A stretch of 62,890 nt of DNA from Palsa-661 sp035535015 (GTDB lineage: Bacteria > Actinomycetota > Acidimicrobiia > Acidimicrobiales > UBA8190), in contig DATLQU010000030.1 in assembly GCA_035535015.1 (NCBI GenBank), positions 1-62,890 of the forward strand, in the 5' to 3' direction. Under the pieces are notes generated by a model. It made no database searches. It was not told where the DNA came from and worked only from the letters and a program-made list of their open reading frames with translations. The translations under genes were made by a program, and so were the position numbers. The first letter of the stretch is position 1. The number at the start of each line of letters is the position of its first letter. Shown one piece after another: positions 15,416-24,695 of this stretch.

Positions 15416-16804
15416 TCAGGGGTGGATCATCTCCTCGGGCCGGACGGCTTCGTCGAAAGCCTCGCCGGACAGGTACCCGAGAGCCAGGCAGGCCTCCCGC
15501 AAGGTCGTCCCCTCCGAATGGGCCTTCTTGGCCACCTCGGCTGCCTTGTCGTATCCGATCAAGGGGTTCAGAGCGGTGACGAGCATGAGCGACGTGTCCA
15601 GATGCTCCTTGATCCGCAGACGATCGGGTTCGAGACCCTCGATGGCGAATTGGCGGAACGTCCCTGAGGCATCGGTGAGCAGGCGGATCGAGTGCAGCAC
15701 GTTGTGGATGATGACCGGCTTGCACACATTCAGCTCCAGGTTGCCCCGGCTGCCGGCGACCGCCACGGCGGCGTCGTTGCCCATCACCTGGATGCAGACC
15801 ATCATCATCGCCTCACACTGTGTCGGGTTCACCTTTCCCGGCATGATGCTCGAGCCCGGCTCGTTGGGGGGGAGAATGAGCTCGGCCAGGCCGGCACGTG
15901 GACCGGATCCGAGCCAGCGGATGTCGTCGGCGATCTTGGTGAGCGAAACCGCCAGTGTCCGGAGTACTCCGCTGGCGTGCACCAGGGCGTCATGAGCGGC
16001 GAGAACGCTGAACTTGTTGGGCGCTGAGACGAACGGCAGGCCCGAGAGGCTGGCGATGTGCGCGGCGGCCCGGTCACCGAACTCCGGATGGGAATTGAGA
16101 CCGGTGCCCACCGCTGTCCCTCCGAGGGCCAATTCGAAGAGGTCGGAGAGACATCCATCCAAGCGGACGACGTCCGCATCGAGCTGGGCCACGTATCCGG
16201 AGAATTCCTGGCCCAGGGTGAGGGGAACGGCGTCCATGAGATGCGTCCGGCCAATCTTCACGATATCGGCGAAGTCAGCCGCCTTCGCCGCCAGGGCGTC
16301 ACGTAAGGCGCGGACCGACGGCAGGAGGTCGTGGACCAGTTGCTCGGCGGCAGCGATATGCATCGCCGTCGGAAATGTGTCATTCGACGACTGCGACATG
16401 TTCACGTCGTCATTGGGATGGACGGGGTTCTTCGAACCCATCTCCCCCCCGGCCACCTCGATTGCCCGATTGGAGATGACCTCGTTGGCGTTCATATTCG
16501 TCTGGGTCCCACTCCCGGTCTGCCAGATTCGCAAAGGAAAATGGGCGTCAAGCGCTCCCGACGTGACCTCCCGGGCGGCTCGGATGATGAGGTCGGCAAC
16601 GTTCTGGTCAAGTTTTCCCAGTTCGACATTCGTCACCGCGGCCGCTTCTTTCAAGATGCCGAAGGCCCGCAGGAGCGGTCGCGGCATGACGTCGGCACCG
16701 ATCGGGAAATGGACGAGCGACCGCGCCGTCTGGGCACCCCAATAGCGGTCTGACGGAACCTCGATCGGTCCCATGGAGTCTGTCTCGATGCGCGTGGCGC
16801 TCAC
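15416..16804 (-). CDS. fumC: class II fumarate hydratase
   Basis: A TCA cycle enzyme that interconverts fumarate and malate. At 462 residues it is the normal length. The family signature GSSIMPGKVNPTQ is complete, with GRTHLMDAVPLTLGQEFSGY and SSNDTFPTAMHIA supplying active-site His and Ser/Asn residues. GTG 16804 is chosen because it follows a GAGAAAGG ribosome site at proper spacing; the longer open frame upstream is Arg-rich. No other TCA gene is adjacent. Confidence 0.96.
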   Translation of the reverse strand: MSATRIETDSMGPIEVPSDRYWGAQTARSLVHFPIGADVMPRPLLRAFGILKEAAAVTNVELGKLDQNVADLIIRAAREVTSGALDAHFPLRIWQTGSGTQTNMNANEVISNRAIEVAGGEMGSKNPVHPNDDVNMSQSSNDTFPTAMHIAAAEQLVHDLLPSVRALRDALAAKAADFADIVKIGRTHLMDAVPLTLGQEFSGYVAQLDADVVRLDGCLSDLFELALGGTAVGTGLNSHPEFGDRAAAHIASLSGLPFVSAPNKFSVLAAHDALVHASGVLRTLAVSLTKIADDIRWLGSGPRAGLAELILPPNEPGSSIMPGKVNPTQCEAMMMVCIQVMGNDAAVAVAGSRGNLELNVCKPVIIHNVLHSIRLLTDASGTFRQFAIEGLEPDRLRIKEHLDTSLMLVTALNPLIGYDKAAEVAKKAHSEGTTLREACLALGYLSGEAFDEAVRPEEMIHP

Positions 16805-16930
16805 CCGGTTACCTTTCTCCTGGCGTCTTCTGGGCCGTCTTCGTGTCCTCGTTCGGTGTCCAGGCCCGAGAAGCTCGAGCTCCGGCACCCCGGCGACCGG
16901 TCCATCTCTGTGCTCCGGTCGAGACCGACG

Positions 16931-17248
16931 TTACCGCCACTCCACGTGGGCCCGAATGGCCTGGCCGTCGTCGGTCAACCATCGCTTGCTTCGGGCGAAA
17001 TCAAGCATGCCCTGGAAGTCCGCCTCCCAGGAGTCGGCCACGGAACCGGAGGCGAGCCGACGGACGGCAGCCACATCCACCAGGACCTCGTCGTCATCGG
17101 TCCGGCCCACGGAAGCGGCCACGAGGGCCTGGTCGAGCGATTCCCTGTCGCCGGTGCCATGGACGACGACGTCGAAGCGTCGGCAGTCGGCAGGCTCGGC
17201 CAGCGACACCCGGGCCATGGCCGCTGTCAGGTCGACCTTTACGTGCAC
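16931..17248 (-). CDS. conserved-looking hypothetical protein
   Basis: A 105-residue soluble frame starting with GTG (MHVKVDLTAAMARV). It has a regular alternation of predicted strands and helices, for example RRFDVVVHGTGDRESLDQAL and DDEVLVDVAAVRRLA, and ends QAIRAHVEWR. No family was recognised. Codon use is like that of the neighbours. It sits alone between fumC and an F420 oxidoreductase on the same strand, with 73 bp to the latter's stop. Confidence 0.65.
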   Translation of the reverse strand: MHVKVDLTAAMARVSLAEPADCRRFDVVVHGTGDRESLDQALVAASVGRTDDDEVLVDVAAVRRLASGSVADSWEADFQGMLDFARSKRWLTDDGQAIRAHVEWR

Positions 17249-17321
17249 AGGTCACCTCGGGTGATGGGGGCCGGGTTCACCCGGGAGTCTCCGGCCGATG
17301 GGCCCAGCGCCGTCCGCACTG

Positions 17322-18302
17322 TCACCCGAAGGCTCCGGTGAGCGTCCGGCCGGCCAGGGCCACGACCTCGAGATCCTGCGCATCGGGGAGGTTGAAGACA
17401 AGACCGTCGAGACCGGCGTCGAAGAAGGCGGCCACCTGTTCGACCACGGCGTCAGGGCCCCCGGCCGTCACCGAGGCGTCGAACATGGCGTCGTCCATAG
17501 CACGGGCCGCTCGGAGTTCTTCGACTTTACGGTGGGCCTCCTTGGTCGTCGCCGCCATCACCAACGTTCCGAGCCGCGTCTTCGTGATGGTGTCGGGATC
17601 CCTTTGCACCTCGGCACAATGACGAGCCAGGATGTCGAGTTTGTGGCGGACCGTGGAGGCGTTTCCGAAGAGGTTGCAGGCATCGGCGCGCTCGGCCACG
17701 ATGCGCAAGGTCCGTCGTTCCCCACTCCCTCCGATGAGAATGGGAGGTCCACCCTGCTGGATGGGCCGGGGCCGGTTGACAGCTCCGGAGATCCGGTAGT
17801 AGCGACCCTCGAAACTCGGTGCGTCCTCGGTGAACATCGATCGGCAGATGGTGAGTGCCTCCTCGAGCCGATCGAACCGCTCCGCCAGAGGGGGGAAGGA
17901 AAAGCCCAGGGCGTCGTGCTCGCCTTGGAACCACGCGGCTCCGATGCCGAGGACGGCCCGTCCACCGGACAGGACATCGAGCGTTGTCACCTCCTTGGCC
18001 AACAGGGCGGGATTGCGATATGTCACACCGGTGACCATGGCGCCGAGCCGGGCTCGCCTGGTTCGGGCAGCCAGGGCACCGAGCAAGGTGTAGGCCTCGA
18101 ACATCGGCTCATCCGTCTCACCGATACCGGGAATCTGAAAGAGATGGTCCATGACCCAGATGGAGTCGAAGCCCGCCGTTTCGGCCGTCGTGGCGATGGC
18201 CGCCACGCGTTCGAAGAGCCCCGCGTGCTCACCGTCGCTCTCCTGCTTGTCGCCGTAGGTGAAGCTCGGGATCTGGAGTCCGAATCGGGTGAGAATCGCC
18301 AT
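17322..18302 (-). CDS. LLM class F420-dependent oxidoreductase
   Basis: A 326-residue luciferase-like protein starting MAILTRFGLQIPSFTYG. Family landmarks are GFDSIWVMDHLFQIPG, RLGAMVTGVTYRNPALLAKE, VLGIGAAWFQGEHDALGF and PPILIGGSGERRTLRIVA, a pattern typical of the F420-dependent subfamily that includes GGERRT-type barrels. The substrate is unknown. It ends with GLVFNLPDAQDLEVVALAG. It lies 66 bp from the NYN gene on the same strand. Confidence 0.88.
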   Translation of the reverse strand: MAILTRFGLQIPSFTYGDKQESDGEHAGLFERVAAIATTAETAGFDSIWVMDHLFQIPGIGETDEPMFEAYTLLGALAARTRRARLGAMVTGVTYRNPALLAKEVTTLDVLSGGRAVLGIGAAWFQGEHDALGFSFPPLAERFDRLEEALTICRSMFTEDAPSFEGRYYRISGAVNRPRPIQQGGPPILIGGSGERRTLRIVAERADACNLFGNASTVRHKLDILARHCAEVQRDPDTITKTRLGTLVMAATTKEAHRKVEELRAARAMDDAMFDASVTAGGPDAVVEQVAAFFDAGLDGLVFNLPDAQDLEVVALAGRTLTGAFG

Positions 18303-18368
18303 CGGTGCCGCAGACTAGTGCCGCCGACTGCAGGGCACGATCGTGGCCTGCTCCCGAAGGGGCCTTCG

Positions 18369-18752
18369 TCAGGCCGTGGCGTCGAGTCGGGATCGAAAGG
18401 CTTTGGCACTCTCGACTTTGAGCTCGAAGGCTCGGAGCCGCTCGATGAGACCGCGATCAGACGTGACCACCGTGGTGTCCTCGGAACCGTCCAGGTCCGA
18501 GACCATCTCGACGATGGCATCGTCGGCTGCGTTCGGCCCCCCGGGGGCGAAGGCAATGCCCACGCCGGCCAGGCCCGCCCGGTCGAGTTCCCCGGCCCCG
18601 GCCCGACCGTCGAAGACGACGGTGATTCGCCCCACCGAGGCCTCCAGGACTGCCAGCTGATCCACCAGGCGCCTACGGGCAGCGGCGCGATCACGCCACC
18701 AGCCGTCGGGTCGGGTCCCGATGACATTCATACCGTCAACGATGAAGTGCAC
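18369..18752 (-). CDS. NYN-domain (YacP-like) putative ribonuclease
   Basis: A 127-residue PIN/NYN fold protein. Acidic metal-binding positions are visible: HFIVDGMNVIG at the N terminus (Asp and Asn), RITVVFDGRAG, NAADDAIVEMV and TVVTSDRGLIERL. YacP/Rae1-type members cleave mRNA or rRNA; the target here is unknown. GTG 18752 is used because the fold starts at once; an upstream start at 18779 would add nine residues. It is divergent from the FtsH-like gene with a 168-bp gap. Confidence 0.82.
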   Translation of the reverse strand: MHFIVDGMNVIGTRPDGWWRDRAAARRRLVDQLAVLEASVGRITVVFDGRAGAGELDRAGLAGVGIAFAPGGPNAADDAIVEMVSDLDGSEDTTVVTSDRGLIERLRAFELKVESAKAFRSRLDATA

Positions 18753-18920
18753 GGCACAGCCTCGCTGATAAACGAGCACAGACCCGGCACCGGTCCGGCA
18801 AAGCCCTATTGGGGGACATTTGATCCTCGGTTGCGGGGGTCGTGACTTCGGCCCCTCACAGTGGGCTCACCGTCAGAGAACGAACACAACCGGCCCGGCC
18901 GGTGGAAGGGACCCCCCCAA

Positions 18921-20759
18921 ATGACCAGGCGTACCAGCCGTGAGTCGTACTCAGGCCAGGGCTCTGATCGGTCGAGCATCGCCTCGGCCGAGCTCCGGAC
19001 CCTGGGCCAGTCCCAGGTGATCGGCGCCTCGACGGCTGACGTGGGCAGTACCCGGGAGCGGGTCCGCCAGGGTCGCCTCCTCAGGCTCGGGCTCTTCCTT
19101 CTGCCCGTCGCCTTGCTGCTCGGGGCCCGAGCCCTTCTGTGGGGAGGCGGTCCCTTCGGGCTCCCGCACTTCCCCCATGCCCTCGTCCCCTACCTCCCGG
19201 CAATGGCCCTCATCTCCTTGCTGTCGGTGGCCATCATCGTGCCACTCCTCGGCGCCGGTCGGTCGCCACACGTCCTCTATCGACCGAGCGAGATCGACGT
19301 CAGGTTCGACGACGTACGCGGTGCCGGCCTGGTCGTGGACGAAGTGGTGAAGACGCTCAATCTCTTCCTCGGGCACCGTAAGTTCACCGAGCACATGGGT
19401 GGTTCGCCCCGCCGTGCCCTACTGTTCGAAGGGCCTCCGGGAACGGGGAAGACGTACATGGCCAAGGCCATGGCCGCCGAAGCGGGGGTGCCGTTCCTCT
19501 TCGTGTCCTCGTCCGCTTTCCAGTCCATGTACTACGGCCAGACCAATCGGAAGATCCGGTCGTACTTCAAGGCCCTGCGTAAGTACGCTCGTCGCGAGGG
19601 CGGCGCCATCGGCTTCATCGAAGAGATCGACGCCATCGGCGGAGCCCGGGGGGGCATGGGAACGGGCCGGGCCGAAGGTGTCTCCGGTGTGGTCAACGAG
19701 CTTCTCATTCAGCTTCAGTCGTTCGACGAGCCGGCCATGATCAGCCGGATCGGTGCTGCCTTGGCCGACAGGGTGAACGGTTGGATGCCCGCCAGCCGGC
19801 AGATTCGGAAGAAGCCGGCCACGCCCGCCAACATCCTCGTCATCGGGGCCACCAACCGCGCCGCCGACCTCGACCCGGCCCTCGTCCGTCCGGGGCGATT
19901 CGACCGGACGATCTACTTCGATCTCCCCAGCCGTTCGGGCCGACGGGAGATCATCGACTACTACCTGGAAAAGAAGGCCCACGAGACCGAGCTCGACGTT
20001 CCGGCCCAACGCGACACCTTGGCCGCCGTGACCTTCGGATACTCCCCGGTGATGATCGAACACCTCCTGGACGAGGCACTCATCTGGGCCCTTCGCCGCC
20101 AGGGTGACCGCCTCTCCTGGGCGGACATCCAGAACGCCAAGATGACGGAAGAGATCGGCCTGGCCCAGCCCGTCGAGTACGCCGAGGCCGAGCGTCGGAC
20201 CATCGCCACTCATGAAGCCGGACACGCCGTGGTGGCATGGCTGGTGGGTAAGGGGCGCAAGCTTGATGTTCTGTCCATCATCAAGCGCAAGGACGCTCTG
20301 GGCCTTCTCGCCCACTCCGAGGAAGAGGAGCGCTTCCTCAAGACCCGCACCGAGATGGAGGCTCTCATCCACATCGCCTTCGGCGGCATGGTGGCCGAGG
20401 AGATGTTCTTCGGCGAAGCCGGCTCGGGGGTGGCGAGCGACCTGCAGGCGGCGACGAACGCCGCCTGTCAGATGATCGGCAGCCTGGGCATGGGTACCAC
20501 TTTGATCTCCTCCGCCGCCGTCGAGACTGCCGGTGCCAGCAACATCGTGGCCAAGGTCCTGTCGAACGATGACGGGCGTGACGAAGTCGAAGGCGTTCTG
20601 CGTCAAGCCAAGGCCGAGGTCCGCCAGCTTCTTGAGATGAACCAGTGCGTGGTGGAGGGCTTGCGCGACGCCCTGCTCGAGCGAGACGAACTCGTCGGAG
20701 CCGAGATCCTCGAGGTCATCGCTTCGGTGGGTGTCCCCGCCGTGGAGGCAAACATCTAA
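18921..20759 (+). CDS. FtsH-like membrane AAA+ zinc metalloprotease (atypical)
   Basis: A 612-residue protein. Two N-terminal membrane helices (LLRLGLFLLPVALLLGARAL and YLPAMALISLLSVAIIVPLL) are separated by a very short loop, without the usual FtsH extracytoplasmic domain. The AAA+ module has Walker A GPPGTGKT (about 171-178), Walker B IGFIEEIDAIGG with Glu where FtsH has Asp, and LVRPGRFDR. The M41 protease motif HEAGH is near 431 and a third ligand region is ASDLQAATN near 506. A roughly 20-residue insertion (NGWMPASRQIRKKP) sits before sensor 1. Probably a paralogue specialised away from housekeeping FtsH. Confidence 0.88.
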   Translation: MTRRTSRESYSGQGSDRSSIASAELRTLGQSQVIGASTADVGSTRERVRQGRLLRLGLFLLPVALLLGARALLWGGGPFGLPHFPHALVPYLPAMALISLLSVAIIVPLLGAGRSPHVLYRPSEIDVRFDDVRGAGLVVDEVVKTLNLFLGHRKFTEHMGGSPRRALLFEGPPGTGKTYMAKAMAAEAGVPFLFVSSSAFQSMYYGQTNRKIRSYFKALRKYARREGGAIGFIEEIDAIGGARGGMGTGRAEGVSGVVNELLIQLQSFDEPAMISRIGAALADRVNGWMPASRQIRKKPATPANILVIGATNRAADLDPALVRPGRFDRTIYFDLPSRSGRREIIDYYLEKKAHETELDVPAQRDTLAAVTFGYSPVMIEHLLDEALIWALRRQGDRLSWADIQNAKMTEEIGLAQPVEYAEAERRTIATHEAGHAVVAWLVGKGRKLDVLSIIKRKDALGLLAHSEEEERFLKTRTEMEALIHIAFGGMVAEEMFFGEAGSGVASDLQAATNAACQMIGSLGMGTTLISSAAVETAGASNIVAKVLSNDDGRDEVEGVLRQAKAEVRQLLEMNQCVVEGLRDALLERDELVGAEILEVIASVGVPAVEANI

Positions 20760-20762
20760 GTT

Positions 20763-20797
20763 CTCGACGTCGAACCGGGGGGACTCGACGTCGAACC
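20763..20797. repeat. 14-bp direct repeat after the FtsH-like stop
   Basis: Two copies of ctcgacgtcgaacc at 20763-20776 and 20784-20797, separated by 7 bp. Each contains the palindrome tcgacgtcga. They lie between the stop codon and the terminator hairpin. Confidence 0.9.
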
Positions 20798-20829
20798 AAG
20801 GGCAGCGCCGCGGCGGCGGCGCTGCCCTT
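20798..20829. terminator. bidirectional intergenic hairpin
   Basis: A perfect 12-bp stem, aagggcagcgcc (20798-20809) pairing with ggcgctgccctt (20818-20829), around an 8-base loop. It lies between two convergent genes, the FtsH-like gene and dprA. The paired AA/TT edges give short A and T ends on both strands, as expected for a shared terminator in GC-rich DNA. Confidence 0.75.
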
Positions 20830-20847
20830 GCATCTCTCTGATCCGCC

Positions 20848-22005
20848 TCAACGACCCTGCCGGGACCACCAGCCTCCCGCTCCGGACGCCAAGCCGGCGG
20901 CGGCCAGCTGCTCGAGGGCCAGGGCGACATCGGTCAGAGGAAGAGCACACCGTCCGACGATGGCGTCCAGGCTGGCGGGGTCGTGGTCGAGGGCATCCAA
21001 GGTCCGGGCGGAGATGCGGTTGAGTGCCCTCGCTGACCCCTCCGCACCGTGGGCGGTCCCACCTCTGACGAACGGCGCCCGGTCCGGCGAGCGCGGGGGG
21101 AGGATCTCCGATCGACCGGCGATGGCCAGCTCAACGGCGGCGATCACATCCCCGACGTCTCGGACCGGTACCGCACCATCCACCAACAGAGCGTTGCAGC
21201 CCATCGACGCGGAGCTGCGAACGGATCCTGGGACCGCGGCCACCGCCACCCCCCGGTCGACGGCACACTTGACCGTGTTGAGCGATCCTCCCTTTCGGTG
21301 GCACTCCACGACGACAACGACATGGGCCAGTGCAGCCATGATGCGGCTCCGAACCGCGAAGAGCCAGACCGGGGTCCCGGTGGACCCGGGAGCCCGTTCC
21401 GAGAGCACGGCGCCGGTCTGGGCGACCCCCTGTTGCAGTTGACGTTCAGCCTGGCGGGCGGGGGCGTCGAGCGCCGTGCCGATGACGGCCACCGGAGGTG
21501 CGCCCTGGCTGGCGGCCAGGACCCCGGCGTGTCCGGCCGAGTCGATCCCCCGGGCCAGGCCGGAAATGACGACCACGCCGGCCTCGGACAGAGCCGCACC
21601 GAGTTCAGAGGCGACGCTCAGGCCGTAGGGGGTGGCGCTGCGGGTACCGACGATGGCCACACGGGGTCTCGAGTCGATGAACGAAGGGTCTCCGAGAGTG
21701 AAGAGCACGCCAGGCGCTTCATGATCGGCGGCCAGGGTGGCGGGATATCCGGACCGACCCAGAATGCGAACGCCGATTCCGCGACCCGCACAGCGGGCTT
21801 CGACGGCGTCGACCAGGGCCGGTCGGGCCTTCGATCGGTACCGTGCCTCGGGATCGGCGGGGTGACGACCCCGGGCCAAGGCATCCCAGGCGGCTCGAGG
21901 CTCGTACCCTTCGAGGAAGCGGCGCAACCGGGCCGGTCCGGCTCCGAGGGCGGCAATGGAAGCGGCGTAGCGCTCATCGTCGTTGAGGAACGTGGTGCTC
22001 GTCAC
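20848..22005 (-). CDS. dprA: DNA-processing protein DprA
   Basis: A 385-residue protein that loads RecA on incoming single-stranded DNA during transformation in known systems. The Rossmann-like core is clear: RVAIVGTRSATPYGL, VVVISGLARGIDSAGHAG, VAVIGTALDAPAR, a segment with cognate VVVEC and GGSLNTVKCAVDRGV, then NALLVDGAVPV. A C-terminal winged-helix-like part ends the protein. GTG 22005 overlaps the comM stop by 4 bp, so the two are translationally coupled, as in many actinobacteria. Confidence 0.93.
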   Translation of the reverse strand: MTSTTFLNDDERYAASIAALGAGPARLRRFLEGYEPRAAWDALARGRHPADPEARYRSKARPALVDAVEARCAGRGIGVRILGRSGYPATLAADHEAPGVLFTLGDPSFIDSRPRVAIVGTRSATPYGLSVASELGAALSEAGVVVISGLARGIDSAGHAGVLAASQGAPPVAVIGTALDAPARQAERQLQQGVAQTGAVLSERAPGSTGTPVWLFAVRSRIMAALAHVVVVVECHRKGGSLNTVKCAVDRGVAVAAVPGSVRSSASMGCNALLVDGAVPVRDVGDVIAAVELAIAGRSEILPPRSPDRAPFVRGGTAHGAEGSARALNRISARTLDALDHDPASLDAIVGRCALPLTDVALALEQLAAAGLASGAGGWWSRQGR

Positions 22006-23531
22006 GACGAAGGCCCGTGTGACCGGACGCTACCGGCGTCGCGCAGGTGCAGGGCTTCGGCCACCTGGCGCTCCCCGATGAGCGACCCGGCGTCGTCGAG
22101 ATCGCCGAGCGTGCGCGCCACTCGTCGGATCCTGTGCAGCCCACGTGCCGACAGTGCCCCTGCCCGAAGACGTCGCTCCAGCAGGGCGGCGCCTTCGGGT
22201 GACAGGGGGCACAGCTCGTCGAGTGCGTGTGACGGGATATCGGCGTTGCACCGCACGCCGCGATCAGCGGCCACGAGGCGGGCGAAACGCACACGCTCGG
22301 CCACCATGATCGACGTTTCCCCGGGTCGACCGCCCAACAGATCGTCCACGTCGGGGCGTCCGAGAGACAGGGCGAGATCGAAGCGGTCGAGAAATGGGGC
22401 CGAGAGACGGCGCGCGTAGCGGGCGCGTGCCGCGTCGGTGCACCGGCAGGCACCGGGGACGCTGCCTTCACCACACGGACACGGGTTCATGGCCCCAACG
22501 AGCAGGAAGCGGGCCGGCAGATCGATGGCGCGCCGAGCCCGTCTGATCCGGACGACGCCCTCTTCCAGAGGTTGTCGCAACATGTCGAGAGCCACGGCGG
22601 GGAACTCGCCCAGTTCGTCGAGGAACAGCACCCCGCAATGAGCGAGCGAGATTTCTCCCGGTCGAAGCCACGCCGTCCCGCCCCCGATCAGCGATACCTC
22701 TGTCGTCCCGTGATGGGGGGCTCGAAATGGAGGGCGCTGGGCGAGTTCTCCCCCGGCCAATCCGACTCCGGCGGCCGAGTGGATCCGGGTGACGGCCAGG
22801 GCGTCATCGCGCCCGAGTGGAGGGAGAATGCCCGGGAGCCGGGTGGCCAGCATGGTCTTGCCCGAACCGGGCGGACCCACCAGCAGCAGGTGGTGGCCGC
22901 CGGCAGCGGCCACCTCCAAGGCACGTCGGCCGACCGGCTGACCTCTGATGTCGGCCAGATCAGGCAGGGGCGGCAGGATCGTCTCGGGCCTGCTGTCCGA
23001 GGTGTCGGCCCACGGACCCTGGCCCCGGAGGGCGGGGACGAGTTGACCCAGGCTGGCGGCTCCTCGAACCTCGTGACCACCGACCAAACGAGCCTCCGAG
23101 GCACACTCGACCGGTACGACGACGCGCCGGCAGCTGAGTGCGGCCACCATGGGAACTACTCCGGGAACCGGACGAAGAGAGCCGTCGAGACCCAGTTCGC
23201 CGATGAACGCCGTATCCTCGACGTCTCCTTCCGCCACCGAGCCGTCGGCGACCAGGACTGCTACGGCGATGGGCAGGTCGAGCCCGGAACCGCCTTTGCG
23301 CCGTCCCGACGGGGCGAGGTTGACGGTGACCCGATGCTTCGGCCACGGCAGCCGGCTCGACAGAACGGCGGCCCGGACGCGGTCTCGCGACTCCCGGACG
23401 GCGGCATCGGGAAGGCCGACCACTGTGAAACCGGGAAGGCCGTTCGAGACATGGACCTCCACGGCGACGGGACGACCGTCGACGCCGTGGAGTGTTGCGG
23501 ATGGGATGGAGGCGAGCACGACAGCTCCCAC
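22002..23531 (-). CDS. comM: ComM/YifB-type Mg-chelatase-like AAA+ ATPase
   Basis: A 509-residue helicase-related protein that aids branch migration in transformation. The N-terminal ChlI-like domain starts LASIPSATLHGVDGRPVAVE. The AAA+ core follows with GPPGSGKT, FRAPHHGTTEVSLIGGG, HCGVLFLDELGEFP (Walker B) and GAMNPCPCG, and the C-terminal lid has AERVRFARLV. Four cysteines (NPCPCG, GACRC) form the family's zinc-like cluster. It is coupled to dprA downstream. Confidence 0.94.
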   Translation of the reverse strand: MGAVVLASIPSATLHGVDGRPVAVEVHVSNGLPGFTVVGLPDAAVRESRDRVRAAVLSSRLPWPKHRVTVNLAPSGRRKGGSGLDLPIAVAVLVADGSVAEGDVEDTAFIGELGLDGSLRPVPGVVPMVAALSCRRVVVPVECASEARLVGGHEVRGAASLGQLVPALRGQGPWADTSDSRPETILPPLPDLADIRGQPVGRRALEVAAAGGHHLLLVGPPGSGKTMLATRLPGILPPLGRDDALAVTRIHSAAGVGLAGGELAQRPPFRAPHHGTTEVSLIGGGTAWLRPGEISLAHCGVLFLDELGEFPAVALDMLRQPLEEGVVRIRRARRAIDLPARFLLVGAMNPCPCGEGSVPGACRCTDAARARYARRLSAPFLDRFDLALSLGRPDVDDLLGGRPGETSIMVAERVRFARLVAADRGVRCNADIPSHALDELCPLSPEGAALLERRLRAGALSARGLHRIRRVARTLGDLDDAGSLIGERQVAEALHLRDAGSVRSHGPSS

Positions 23532-23537
23532 TTCTCC

Positions 23538-23561
23538 GGCCCCGGACCTTGGGTCCGGGCC
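23538..23561. other. stem-loop just upstream of comM
   Basis: ggccccggacc and ggtccgggcc pair with one bulged base around a three-base loop. It lies 7 bp outside the comM start, so it would be in its 5' leader or end the VOC transcript. There is no T run, so a terminator role is doubtful. Confidence 0.35.
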
Positions 23562-23698
23562 GCTTCTGTGAGAGGGCCGATTCGCTCAGACGCCGGCCAC
23601 ACGAGGCGTGACAGGCACTGTAGGACACGGGTGTGTCACCGGCCGATACCGGGTCGTCCGAGATGGCATCTCGGCATCGGCTGGGACACAGCCTGGGT

Positions 23699-24514
23699 TC
23701 ACCGAGGTGGCGTGCGCAGCTTGAACTGGCCACCGGCCGGGTCCGAGAGGGTCGCCAAACGCCCGTAGGGGGTGTCGTTGGCGTCCATGACCACCGAGCC
23801 CCCGAGGGAGTTGGCCCTGGCGACCGTGGCATCGGCGTCGTCCACCTCCCAATAGACGGACCAGTGCGACGGGACGCCCTCGGGCAGGAAGGCGGCGGCG
23901 TCCATGATCCCCGCCAATTCGCCATCGGCGACGGGGTTGCGCATCGTCGCGTAACGGAATTCGTCGGTGTCTCCGACTGTTTCGGTTTCCCAGTGGAATA
24001 CCGAGCGGTAAAAGGAGACGGCGGCGGCATGATCCCGAGTGTGCAACTCGAACCAGCTCGGTGCTCCGTGCTCGTTCAGGACGGTGAACCCCGCAAAGGT
24101 GCCCGGCTGCCAGGCGCCCACGTGGGCACCCGACGGGTCGACAAGAATGCCTTGCCTGCCGAGATCAGCCACCTCCATGGCCGGGCCGATGATATGGGCC
24201 CCGTGGCCTTCGGCCGCATCGAGGGTCTCGGCGATGTCATCGGTGGCCAGGTAGATCGACCACGTGTCGGTGGCCTGCATATCGCCCATGGCTCCCATGG
24301 CACCGGCGACGGGAACATCGTCACGGGTGAACATGAAATACCCGCCGAATTCCGGGCTCGGATCCTGGGCCTCCCAGCCGAAGAGCTCGCTGTAGAACCT
24401 CCGGCTTCCCTCCACGTCGGAGGTCCACAGATCAGTCCAACAGGGTGATCCGATGGGGGGCGCGGGCACGAGTTGGCATAACCGCTCCTTTGGTCCGGTG
24501 GGGAATCTCACCAC
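23699..24514 (-). CDS. two-domain VOC family (glyoxalase-like) protein
   Basis: A 271-residue protein with two VOC halves: GSPCWTDLWTSDVEGSRRFY to about residue 130, and APSWFELHTRDHAAAVSFYR to the end. Each starts with the W-x-D/E-L metal-ligand strand and ends in a G-x-L(T/V)DP strand (GILVDPSGAHVG, LATLSDPAGGQFKL). This is the layout of the 27-kDa CFP32/glyoxalase-like proteins of actinobacteria; the reaction is unknown. GTG start. It is one of the genes placed between comM and yraN. Confidence 0.87.
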   Translation of the reverse strand: MVRFPTGPKERLCQLVPAPPIGSPCWTDLWTSDVEGSRRFYSELFGWEAQDPSPEFGGYFMFTRDDVPVAGAMGAMGDMQATDTWSIYLATDDIAETLDAAEGHGAHIIGPAMEVADLGRQGILVDPSGAHVGAWQPGTFAGFTVLNEHGAPSWFELHTRDHAAAVSFYRSVFHWETETVGDTDEFRYATMRNPVADGELAGIMDAAAFLPEGVPSHWSVYWEVDDADATVARANSLGGSVVMDANDTPYGRLATLSDPAGGQFKLRTPPR

Positions 24515-24695
24515 ACAGACGGCCTCGGTGTCCGGAAATCATCGGTCATCGATGACGAGCTGCCCATCGAGATTCGACACGGCACGGCAGTGCGGGCGCC
24601 CTCCGGAAGGCTTCCCACCGCCTCCGCCCGCCGCCGCTGGTGGCTCGCCGGGACGGTGCCGATGAGATCACCGACAATCAACCGTCCACTATCTG

